NCBI RefSeq assembly: GCF_049243985.1
Contig: NC_135371.1
Coordinates: 4,303,501 to 4,367,500 of the forward strand
Direction: 5' to 3'
Length of the DNA stretch: 64,000 nucleotides
From: Paroedura picta
Lineage: Eukaryota; Chordata; Lepidosauria; Squamata; Gekkonidae
The first letter of the stretch is position 1, and the number at the start of each line of letters is the position of its first letter. The position numbers and the translations under genes are program-made. This document shows positions 31,963-41,926 of the stretch, in pieces. The notes beneath the pieces were generated by a model, which was not told where the DNA came from, did no database searches, and saw only the letters and a program-made list of their open reading frames with translations.

Positions 31963-34900
31963 GACGAAGCCAAGGCCCCAATACCGTAATCTGATAGTCT
32001 TCTGTATGAACAACCAAGTGAATACGTGATACGAACATGGAGGGGCAGAGGAGCACAATAGGGGAAGTCTCAGAGGGAACCGGAAAATCCCCCCACGTCC
32101 TCCAGGCTGGGAGTATTAGGGAATTGTTACAAAAGTCACCAGGAGATCTGATGGATCAGCGATCTGGGGAGGGATCCCTTTCTCTCATACAATGGGAAGC
32201 ACAGTGGCAGGAATTCCTGAAGACCTTGGAGTCACCCCATCCTGGATGGGGAATCCCGCCCTTGCCAGCGAAACCTTCGCCCTGGGAGGACGCCAAGGCT
32301 TTCCTGGCCTCCTTCGAGCAAGTGGCCGAAGCCTGTCGGTGGCCCCGAGGTGAATGGGCAACCCGACTCCTGCCGGCCCTCAGCGGAGAAGCTGCAAAGG
32401 CCTTCCACAGTGTTGTTCCCGAAGACCAAGAGGATTATGGGAAGGTGAAGGCAGCCATTTTGAGAAGGGACGCCCTGAACCGGGAGGAGCAGCGTGAGGA
32501 GTTCAGGCGTTTCTGCTACCAGGAGGCCGAGGGGCCACGGGGGGCTTACAGCAGACTCCGGGAAATCTGCCACAAGTGGCTGAGGGCGGAGAATCACAGT
32601 AAAGAACAGATCCTGGAGCTCTTGATCCTGGAGCAGCTGCTGAGCGTCCTTCCCCGGGAGATCCAGAGCTGGGTGAGGGGAAGTGGTCCTGAGAGCTGCT
32701 CCCAGGCGGTGGCCCTGGCCGAGGAGTTCCTCTCGAGGCAGGAGAAGCAGGTGAGGCCCTCCTGCTGTGTGGGCCCTGGGTGCTGGAGGGCCTGGGGTGG
32801 AGCCGGGACAGAGATCTCCCTCCATCTCACTGAGGAGGAGGAGGAGGGGAGTGCTGGGCATGATTGCGTGGTCTGTAGTCATCTACTTGTAGATGAGGTT
32901 GATTCTTAAGTTGCTTATGCATGTTGTGTGACATGTCTTGCCCCAAGTGCTGTTCCTGATAAGCTCTGTTGTTTTTAACCTTTTGACGGTGGAGGAACCA
33001 CTGAAATATTTTTCAAGCTTCGAAAAACCCTTTGCAGAAGTGGGCACAGAAGTAAGATGTGAGAGCCAGCCAGTCAATCAATTGATCATTGACCATCTCC
33101 GCTGTGGAGAAAGAGACTAGGCCTATGGAATAGGCTGCCTAAGGAGGTGGTGAGCTCCCCCTCACTGGCAGTCTTCAAGCAAAGGTTGGATACACACTTT
33201 TCTTGGATGCTTTAGGATGCTTAGGGCTAATCCTGCGTTGAGCAGGGGGTTGGGCTAGATGGCCTGTATGGCCCCTTCCAACTCTATGATTCTATGATTC
33301 TATACAACAACAGGGAAAGTGGGCTTCTGTGACATCTAGTGATGTCAACGGCCATCAGAATTTTCTGCAGAAGGCCGTGTAACCCCTGGGGAACTCTCAC
33401 ATAACCCCAGGTTGCCCCAGAATCTTTGTTTGGATTCCCCGGATTAAGGAAACCCCATCTTGATTTCTCTCTGTCATATGGCAATGGAGTTACTCAACAG
33501 GTTGGGTGACCGAATATTTCGCTGTGGATCTCCTCCCCCCTCCCGGCCCTGAAAGGTTCCCTCTCTGCTGTTGCAGGTGCTCTTCGAGGCAGCATCTGGG
33601 CGCGTCTCCGAAGCTGGCCAGGCGTCACCTGAGAATGAGCAGAGGCATCCTTGGATGGATATCCGGGAAGTGGAGGCCGGAGAGGGCAGCCTGCTAGGTA
33701 AGGAGGGAGGGACGCCTACCGACTCATTCTGAAGCTGAGGCAGGTTCGAAGAAAATTACAAAAACTTAAAAATGATAGGCTGCGGTGAGATTTGCTTAAA
33801 ATGGACAAGGCAGACTGAGATCTTGGGAAATCGCAGTGTCCCCCCCCCTCCCCCGTAGGTTGCTAGCAAACAAGGCCTAGGTGGTCTTGCCTGTAGTGCC
33901 TGGGGCCCAATTTGACAAACATGGCGAAGCCAAAAGAAGGCAAGGAAAACAGAGTTTTCCACGCAACATCTCTAGTTGCCCAGTCCTTCCTATGGCTGCC
34001 ATTCCACAGCGTCAATGATGGGGTTACCACATGGCAGATTTCTGCATCAGCAGTGGCTGAGGTTCCCAGTTCTGGGTCGGGAAACATCTGGAGATGTTCT
34101 TCAAAAGAGTAAAAGATTAGTAGTTAATTGTAACTGGAAGAGCTTAACCCAGCCTTTCTCAACTTTTTTACCGTTGAGAGACCCCTGAAACATCCTTCAG
34201 GCTTCGAGAGACCCCGGGAGTGGCACGATCAGGCTGAATATGGTTGGGACGCATAGCTGTGGACACGCCCACCCGGGGCTCCTCCCCTTCCTCCAGGCCC
34301 ATCATTGGCCATAGGGGGGGTGTAGGTTGATATGACCATATATGGCCATATCACCAGATACATGTTTATCAGATTTAAATACATATTAAAAATTAAGTAA
34401 TTTTGGGAAACCCTTTCAGAGCCATCAAAAACCCCAGGTGTTCATGAAAACCTGGTTCAGAAAGCCTGGTTTAACCAGATTGTGACACCCTATTGACGTA
34501 ATCCTCCCCCCTTTTTTGGGCAGAAGCTGAAGCAATTCTAAGAACACTTTTAACCATTTAGGTACCACTGTCTGAGCACAAGATACAACCAGCCACATAC
34601 TTGGGGCCGGAGGAGGTTCTAGCCTAGGAAACAAAATACACACAGATCTGTTATGGAGGGGATGATTTGCGACGGTTCTCCCTGCTGGGGGTGGTAACTG
34701 GATCACTGCCTTTCTTCAAGCAGATGAAATTCCGGAGAACAAAAACAGCAGGGGATTCCGGACTTTCACACCAGACAAACCCAAGAATGGGGACTTGAAA
34801 GGAGCCTTTGGACAAAAGCAGCTGGAGGGAAGCTGCACAGTGGAACGGAAGGATAATCCTATTCCTTGCCAAGGTGGGGAATTCCCGGAAATCCTCGACC

Positions 34901-35808
34901 AAGGAGAAAAGGCAACCCCAAAGAGAAGAAACGGAGGCCACAGTGCTCACGGGGGAATCCACGTGCAGAAAAAACAAAATGCAAGCTCGAAGTCTGGGCA
35001 GACTTTCAGCCAGAGCGTGGCCCTGATGTCACACCGAGAGAGTCACTCGCCAGAGAAACCGTATAATTGCTCAGAGTGCGGAGTGAGCTTCAGCTGGAGG
35101 ACGAGTCTCACTTGGCATCAGAGAATTCACAACGGGGAAGAACCTCCCAAAATTCCAGAGGCTGACAACAGCTATGTTGGGCAACCAGGCCCCCCAAAGC
35201 CTCAGGCGATCCCCACAGGAGAAAAACCATCTCTGCGCTCAGAGGCTGTGAGGGGCCTCAGCAGCCGGGTAAGCCTTCCTGCACAACAAACGCCACAGGT
35301 GGCGGAGAGACCGTATAAATGCCCAGAGTGTGGAAAGCGATTTCGGCGGCTGGCGCACCTTCAGCAGCATCAGAGCATCCACACCGGGGAGAAGCCGTAT
35401 CAGTGCTCGGAGTGCGGGAAGAAGTTTACGCGGGTGTCCACCCTGAGGCAGCATCAGACAATCCACACGGGGGAGAAGCCTTATGAGTGTGCCGAGTGCG
35501 GGAAGGCCTTCCGTCACCGCATAAGCTTCACTGTGCATCAGAGAGCGCACACCGGGGAGAGACCTTACAAATGCTCAGAATGCGGAGTGAGGTTTAATCG
35601 GACCGCGCAGCTGCAGAGGCATCAGACTGTCCACTCGGGGGAGAAACCCTACCAGTGTTTAGAGTGCGGGAAGAGATTTGGTTTCAGTTCCTACCTTCAA
35701 AAACATCTACAGATACACACAGGGGACAAACCGTACCAGGGCCTGGAGTGCGGAAAGCAGTATATTCAGCTGTCACACCTTCAGCCTCATCAACCAAAAA
35801 CCAGATAG
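31963..35808 (+). CDS. Gene 4: extended-SCAN C2H2 zinc-finger protein
   Basis: Exons 31963-32750 (ATG 32037, strong AACATGG context), 33577-33697 and 34724-35808; coding lengths sum to 639 aa. Exon 1 ends in phase 0, exon 2 in phase 1. Residues about 81-140 ([29 protein letters not shown]) form an alpha-rich part ahead of the SCAN core (about 150-235, [28 protein letters not shown]). SCAN is known to descend from the capsid C-terminal domain of a Gmr1-like Gag, and the upstream part looks like the matching capsid N-terminal half. The exon 2 product is an acidic linker. The last exon has a spacer, one isolated finger ([14 protein letters not shown]), a dead finger, then five intact fingers and a final unit ([16 protein letters not shown]) lacking one Cys and the last His. 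No KRAB exon was found in the 1-kb intron 33698-34723. The likely role is a dimerising nuclear DNA-binding factor. Its fingers (PYKC/PYQC type) are the most diverged of the cluster. Confidence 0.9.
32965..33110 (+). mobile_element. DNA transposon fragment (TTCTCAAC family)
   Basis: TTTTTAACCTTTTGACGGTG, ACCACTGAAATATTTTTCA and AAAACCCTTTGCAGAAGTGG match the 5' half of 34145-34475. It sits in intron 2 of gene 4. Confidence 0.5.
33125..33303 (+). mobile_element. CR1 3' tail
   Basis: GGAATAGGCTGCCTAAGGAG to CTATGATTCTATGATTCTAT, nearly identical to the end of the long CR1 at 27660-27840, so probably of similar age. Confidence 0.9.
34145..34475 (+). mobile_element. Non-autonomous DNA transposon (TTCTCAAC family)
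   Basis: CCAGCCTTTCTCAACTTTTT to ACCTGGTTCAGAAAGCCTGG, in the last intron of gene 4. Confidence 0.65.
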
Positions 35809-36629
35809 TGGCTCAGTTTGTGGCAAGAGCTTGTCTGTTAAAAGCCACATGGGATGTTCACGCCGTCCAATGAACTACTGCTTGGATTAGCCTGGTTTAT
35901 CAAGGGACTGGAAATTATTCCGTGAAGAAGGATCTTCTTTGTGGTTGCCCCGTTTTCTGTGCGGAACTCCGTCTGTGGAACCTTAACAATCTGCTCTTAC
36001 TTGCCTTGTGGGAAATTGGTGGAAATATTTCTGCTTTGCAAAACCTGTGGAAGAACAGGCTATCTGTGGTCCCTGTTAACCAATGTAAAACAGAGTGGTC
36101 GGACAATATCCTAAATAAGCAAAGGGCAGGGAGGCCCAAGAGGGTGGATAGATCAAAATGGCAGCCATGGGGGATATTTGAATGCTCTTGTTGCTGAAGG
36201 CTGCTGCTTGAATTAAAGGGGGGAGGGACGAATGGCTTATTTGTGAAGACCCCCACAGATGTCTTTACAAAAAGGGGGCCTTGGTAGGTTTCAGGGGGAT
36301 CTTGTGGGTTTTGTTAGAAGTTCCCCACCTAGAAAATAATGAGGACTATCAGCATGAGAGTTTTTTCCTGAAAAATTCCATCTGAAGAGGTTAAAGGGAC
36401 ACTCTGCGTTAGTCTTGGGATGTGCGGGTTGGAGAAAGATTTTTGTGGGAGAGCAAGGAAGGCTGGTATCTTCCCCTAGCCATCCATTAAAACCCTGAAG
36501 AACAACAAAACATGATAGGGGTTTGCATAATTAGGCATGGAATAGAGAAGGTAGAGATAGAAATCCTCTTCTTTTTTTCTCACGATATCAGAACTCACGG
36601 GCATTCCATGAAATTAATTGGCAATAAGC
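35809..36629. other. 3' flank of gene 4
   Basis: No second gene seen. The first ~150 bp still resemble an eroded finger (AGTTTGTGGCAAGAGCTTG). ATTAAA near 36212 is a weak poly(A) candidate. Confidence 0.4.
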
Positions 36630-36990
36630 ATTGAACAGATAAAAGGAAGTGCTTCTTCACCCAAAGAGTAATTAACACGTGGCATTCACTGCCGCAGGAA
36701 GCGGTGGTACTGGTTACAAGCATAGACACCTTCAAGAGGGGATTGGACATACGCATGGAGCAGAGATCCATCTGTGGCTCTTGGCCTCAAGGTACGGAGG
36801 GAAGAGTGTTTGGAGCAGGGGTGCTCTGTATTCTTGGTGCTTGGGGGCCACAGTGGGAGGGCTTCTGGAGTTCTGGCCCCGCTGGTGGACCTCCAGTGGC
36901 ACCTGGGATTTGGCCACCACATGTCACAGGGTGCTAGACTGAATGGCCCCTTGGCCCAATCCAACATGGCTTCCCTTATGTTATAAAACA
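36630..36990 (+). repeat. LINE 3' tail (CR1/L3-like)
   Basis: TAAAAGGAAGTGCTTCTTCA, CACGTGGCATTCACTGCCGC, AAGAGGGGATTGGACATACG, then ATGGCTTCCCTTATGTTAT. Confidence 0.7.
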
Positions 36991-37129
36991 ATGGCCTGTG
37001 TGGGAATCTTAGAGATTAAACTGGGCAGTCTACTTTTCTCCCAGTGTTGACCGAGGCATAGCATATTGATAACCTTGACAGGTCAATTCCTGTTAACTGG
37101 GGAGCGGAATGGGGGTGTTTTCTGCGTAT

Positions 37130-37255
37130 TTCAGGGGTAGCCAAACTGTGGCTCTCCAGATGTCCATGAACTACAATTCCCACGAGCCCCTGCCAATATG
37201 GGAATTGTAGTGCATGAATATCTGGAGAGCCACAGTCTGGCCACCTCTGGCCAAT
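37130..37255. mobile_element. hAT-type MITE
   Basis: Diverged palindromic copy (CAGGGGTAGCCAAACTGTGG, then CTGGAGAGCCACAGTCTGG). Confidence 0.8.
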
Positions 37256-37930
37256 AGGCTCTCTGAGTATACAGCTGGATGTTTGTGACTGGAAAGGACA
37301 GTATACTAAGGAATCAGAGTTTGGCTGAGAGCTGATGAAGGAGGAAACAGAGAGAACATTCTGGCTGAGGGTTTTTGGCCCTACTGTGGGCAATAAAATT
37401 CCAGAAATGGGCCTTCATGAGTACACCTTCCCCCTCCTTGATTGACTCTATTGCAACAAAGATTATCCATAGAATTATTATCCATAGAATTGGGTGGACA
37501 AATGCAGTTCATAAGACACGAATTCCCTAAATCGCAGTCTCTCCTCTCCACACCACAGCTTCCATATGGGCTGGGCAGAAGAAGGGGTGGGGGAATTCCC
37601 TTCCCCTAATATCAACATTTTTATCTAAGGGGGTTGCTTTCACCATTCATCCCTGTAGCTCTCAGCCTAGCCTACCTTGTAGCATTGTTGTTATACTATA
37701 ACAGGGGAGGGAGATTTTTTTTAATATACCTGTGTTTCTTGGCCAGTTTGAGGACACACAAGGATCCAAAATTCAGCAGAGTGTTGGTTTCACGTTGTTA
37801 AAGAGATGCTGTAAAAAAAAAAAAGTGTAAATTTTCAGTTTCCTCTATATTGTCTTCTGAATTCTTTGTTAATTAAATGTGCAAAGGATCAACACAGTGG
37901 AAGAATATGGCAAATTTTTCAGTCTTGTCT
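37256..37930. other. Intergenic, nothing recognised
   Basis: AT-rich in places. No coding sequence, RNA gene or named repeat could be supported. Confidence 0.35.
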
Positions 37931-37939
37931 CAACCTGGG

Positions 37940-38135
37940 ATGCCAAATTCCAGGTGGGACCTGGGGATCCTCTGATATTATAGCCCATCTCCAGACTACA
38001 GAGAGCAGTTCCCCTGGAGAAAAAGCCTGCTTTGGAGGGTGGGTTCTGGGCATTGTTCCCCCCCGGCCTCCTCAGACTGCTTCCTCAAATCTCCAGGCAT
38101 TTCCCAATCTGCATCTGGCAACTCTACATCCCCCA
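37940..38135 (+). mobile_element. Non-autonomous DNA transposon, GGGATGCCA family
   Basis: GGGATGCCAAATTCCAGGTG, CCCTGGAGAAAAAGCCTGCT, then TCTCCAGGCATTTCCC. Related to 30964-31170. Confidence 0.5.
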
Positions 38136-38289
38136 TCCCCTGCTGATGGCCAGGAGGGAACCCAGCAACCCTATCCGAAAGAGCAGAGATAACCTGTCAC
38201 TGAACAGGGCCTAGTCTGCCTGGATTTATGAGACAGGCCTGTGAAAAACAAAAAAGTTCATGTGGGTCAATGAATTAGCACTGTGGAGG

Positions 38290-38525
38290 CTCTGTGGAGC
38301 CAGTGTGGCGTAGGGGTCAAGAGCGTTGGCTTCTAGTCTGGAAAGCTGGGTTTGATTCCCCGCTCCTCCGCATGCAGCCAGGTGGGTGACCTTGGGCTAG
38401 TCATAGTCCTGTCAGAGTTCTCTCAGCCCCACCTACCACACAGGGTGTCTGTGATGGGGAGAGGAAGGCCCCTTTGGGTCGACACTCCTTTGGATTGTGA
38501 GAAGCGGAGTATAAAAAACAATTCT
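38290..38525 (+). repeat. MIR-like CORE-SINE
   Basis: GAGCCAGTGTGGCGTAGGGG (box A-like), GGGTTTGATTCCCCGC (box B-like), then the CORE body and GTATAAAAAACAATTCT. Confidence 0.8.
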
Positions 38526-38809
38526 TACAACTCCTTTGCAAAGGCCTGCGCCGGTAGGAGGCCATCTCTGTAGTTTGAAGGGGAGCTATCATTCTGGGAG
38601 ATCCTCAGGTCCCACCTGGGGGCTGGCATCCTTAGCAGGCAGCTGTCAATCTCCACTCCTGAGGTTCCAGAGCAGATTTCCCTGGCCAGAAGCTTTAAAC
38701 AAAAAACAAAAAAACAGGCATGTTGAATTGGCTTCCTTTATTTAAAGAAGAAAAATGAATTCCTTGGATCACAGAGTAACCCTGGAGCCCTTGATTCCCA
38801 TGCCTTGTC

Positions 38810-38990
38810 AAGAAGAAGAGTTCGTCTTTATATCCCGCTCCGCTCCCGACCCAAAGGAATCCCAAAGCCTTCCGCCCCTCTCCCCACAACGGACATCCTT
38901 CCCACAACAGACCATTGCAATCTCCCTCTCGCCTCTTTCAGGGGTGGAGAGAGCTTCGAGAGAACTGCTCTAACAGGACTGCGACTCGCC
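38810..38990 (-). repeat. MIR-like CORE-SINE fragment
   Basis: AGAAGAAGAGTTCGTCTTTA, ATCCCGCTCCGCTCCCGACC, then AACAGGACTGCGACTCGCCC. Diverged. Confidence 0.55.
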
Positions 38991-39014
38991 CAAGGGCCGC
39001 CTGTACCTTGAGGA

Positions 39015-39476
39015 GGAGCTGGGAATGGAAGAGTTAAGCGGGCGAGCGAGCTGCGTGGCCTAGAGAGGGGCGAAGGGAGGCCAGAGACTGAAGCGGAGTC
39101 CGTCATCCGAGCTCCTCCTCCTCCTGGGTTTGGGCCCCGGCTTTTCTGGCCGGGCGACTGCTGGAAGGGGAAGGGGAAGGGGAAGGGGAAGGGCTCGTGC
39201 GGTGGGTGGGCAGCCCTGCAAGGTGGGCAGTGGGTGGGCAGCCCTGAGCCGCAGGTGCCCAGCAAGGAGGCGGTCAGGCTGGCTTCCCCTCTGCGCCCGG
39301 GTTTTGTTGCAGTCTCGGGCTCCGGCTGCCGGCGCTGAGGATGGATCGGCAGGGAGGAGCCGCGGGGCAGCGGGTTTCCCTCCGGTCCGAGCGCGCATCC
39401 CGACAGGTCCAGCCTCTTTGGAAAAGCGCAGGAGCGCGGCTGGCTGGATGCGATGCCAACTCCAGGGGAAGCGCAG
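39015..39476 (+). promoter_or_regulatory. Putative promoter and first exon of gene 5
   Basis: GC-rich block with GAAGAGTTAAGCGGGCGAGC and GTGGCCTAGAGAGGGGCG (weaker form of the core), a GGGGAA repeat at 39157-39193, and a GCGCAG|GTGGGT donor at 39477. GGAAAAGC..GCTGGCTGG near the donor also resembles the gene 6 block. Promoter and exon use are inferred. Confidence 0.5.
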
Positions 39477-39599
39477 GTGGGTGACGAAGGTTTTGCCGGG
39501 AGGGGGGGAGAGAGAAAAGGACCCATGGAGATTCCCCATTCCGGCCCCCCAGTTTGAGCGGGGGGTCTGTGCTTCTGTCTCAGCTGACCACTGGCGGGG

Positions 39600-39797
39600 G
39601 GGGGAATGGGGGGGAATGGGGGGAGGGTTGCCAGATCCAGGTGGGGAAACTCCTGGAGATTTGGGGATGCAGTGTGCGGAGGACAGGGACGTCCATGCGG
39701 GACAATGCCCCAGAGCCCACCCTGCAAAGCAGCCATTTCCTCCAAGGGAAAATGTAATTCCAGGGATTCCCCAGGTCCCACCTGGAGGCTGGCATCC
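39600..39797. mobile_element. Palindromic DNA transposon, GGGATGCCA family
   Basis: GGTTGCCAGATCCAGGTGGG on the left and CCCACCTGGAGGCTGGCATC on the right form inverted arms of about 25 bp. Confidence 0.55.
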
Positions 39798-39867
39798 CTG
39801 AGCCTTACTGGGATACAGTGCCCCCGGTGTCCAGAATCACACCCAGGCTCCTGATGAAATGCCCTGG

Positions 39868-40140
39868 GCTTAGTTTGGTGTAGTGGTTAGGAGTGCGGAC
39901 TTCTAATCTGGCATGCCGGGTTCGATTCTGCGCTCCCCCACATGCAGCCAGCTGGGGGACCTTGGGCTAGTCACAGCACTGATAAATCTGTTTTGATCGA
40001 GCAGTGATATCAGGGCTCTCTCAGCCTCACCCACCCCACAGGGTGTCTGTTGTGGGGAGAGGAATGGGAAGGCGACTGTAAGCCGCTTTGAGCCTCCTTC
40101 GGGTAGAGAAAAGCGGCATATAAGAACTGACTCTTCTTCT
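39868..40140 (+). repeat. MIR-like CORE-SINE, well preserved
   Basis: TAGTTTGGTGTAGTGGTTAG, CCGGGTTCGATTCTGCGC, CAGCCAGCTGGGGGACCTTG, CCACAGGGTGTCTGTTGTGG, then AAGCGGCATATAAGAACTGA and CTTCTTCT. Confidence 0.9.
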
Positions 40141-41004
40141 AGTTAGCTCCGTCAGTATTGACTGTCTGTCCATGTGCCAGCCTCATAGAGGACTTCCAAG
40201 AGTCCTGTGGGTGAAGGGGTGGCCTGGTCCACTTTCCTCCAAAGAATCTTTTCCTTGTTGGTGTCAGTGGTCTGCTTCACAGCAGGAGGAGGGGTGCAAA
40301 AGCAACATGGGGGGAGGAGACACAGGGATGGTCCTTTTGACTTTGCAGAGATTGCATAGCAGGAGGGTCCTGAGGGACCATTGCAATCTCCCTCCCCCCC
40401 TTCCAGAATCTGATCTGGCTCTTGCCTCTGAGTGCAAGCAGAGTGCCATGCCCTGTTTGGTAGAGAGGGCACATAGACGGGGAGGGTGGAGTCTCTGTGG
40501 TGAGGAAGAAAGCAATAGTTCAGGAGCAGAGCCAATCCTGTGCACAGGGGAGATCCTCGGTTCCACCCTGGGCCTCTGAACTCAAACCAACCAAAAGAGC
40601 ATAGCTGAGAGGAAGTCCTGTGAAGTGCTGCCTTGAGGCTAGACTACTGGACAGCTCCCCACAAGGGACGGTCCTTGAAGACCACTTGGGAAGTTCAGGC
40701 CTCACGGAACGCTAGCTCAGGAGTCAGGCAAAATGCGCCTCTTTTGTAAGTGCTCTGATGGCTCTTAATTGTGTCCAGGTTCAGTTCAAGGGCCCAGTTA
40801 TCACCAGGAAGGCCTTGCCCGTCCCATTACGCTGTACGCCTGGAGGTGCCTTCTGTGGGGTCTTATCAAGACCAGTCTTCTCTGCTCTGAGCAAGCTCCC
40901 CAGGGTCCCAGGCCTTCACATGACTTCCTCCCTGGTCCCTTTCACTGAAGGTGCTGGGAATTGAAGTTGGGACCTTCTGTGCCCAAAGCAGGCTCTCTGC
41001 CAGG
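40141..41004. other. Intron/intergenic, no gene recognised
   Basis: Presumed first intron of gene 5. No conserved coding sequence. A phrase GTTCAGTTCAAGGGCCCAGTTATCA near 40780 also appears at about 50970, so there may be an unnamed repeat (long match described here only by position: 40775-40850). Confidence 0.35.
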
Positions 41005-41590
41005 TCTGCTAATCGGTTGACCGATAGGAAAGTTCTCCAAAAAGGAGGTGGACAAAATGGAGAGGGTGCAGAGGAGAGCAATGGGGATGATCCAGGACCT
41101 GGGGAGAGCAAGCCCTGTGAGGCAAGGCCGAGGGACTTGGGAATGTTAAACCTGGAGAAGAGGAGGTTGAAAGGGGACATGGTTGGTCTCTTGGTGGTCT
41201 TTGAAAGGTGGTCACTTGGAAGAGGGCAGGGAGCACTTGCTATTGGCAGCAGAGAAGAGGACCCACAGTAATGGGTATAAACTCCTTGCAGAATGGTACT
41301 GGCTAGATATCAGAGGAAAAGCTTTCACAAGGTAGTTCAGCAGTGGAATCGGCTGCCTAAGGAGGTGGTGAGCTCCCCCTCACTGGTGGTCTTCAAGCTG
41401 TGGCTGGACAGATACTTATCCTGGATGGTTTAGGCTGATTCCTGCATTGTGCAGGGGGGTGGACTAGATGGCCTGTATGGCCCCTTCCATCTCTATGGTT
41501 CTAGGATTCTTCTCATGGATGCTTGAGGCTGATCCTGCAGAGAGCAGGGGGTTGGACTAGATGGCCCACATGGCCCCTTCTAACTCAGTG
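41005..41590 (+). mobile_element. CR1 3' region with two tails
   Basis: Coding end (GACAAAATGGAGAGGGTGCA..GGAATCGGCTGCCTAAGGAG), then GTGCAGGGGGGTGGACTAGA, then a second tail ending TGGTTGGATGATCC. Confidence 0.8.
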
Positions 41591-41926
41591 GTTGGATGAT
41601 CCTAATTGGAGCACACGTCTTTGAAGATGTCACCCTGCCAATGGATACATTTCTGTGTTCAGGTGGGGGAGCCTTCCTGACATTTCACAAACCAAGAGAA
41701 GCAATTTTTAAGAAGGGCTTTTCTTTAGCGGAATAGAAACCGCAAACTTTGTAACTAGAATCTTAACGTATGCATGCAGTGGACATAAAATTCATTCTGG
41801 TACCTCTTTTTTTGTGTGTGTAATTAGTGTATCTGGTTAGAAGAATTGTGTTGGAGCCATAAAACCAGACGTGGATTGATTCAGGGTGTGTCTCTTCTCT
41901 CTTCCTCATATTTATCTTTTCCCCAG

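Noticed and set aside
38828-39801. 317- and 223-codon open frames on both strands near the gene 5 promoter
   Set aside because: GC-rich, low-complexity sequence with GGGGAA repeats and a transposon; GC-rich DNA has few stops. No domain seen.
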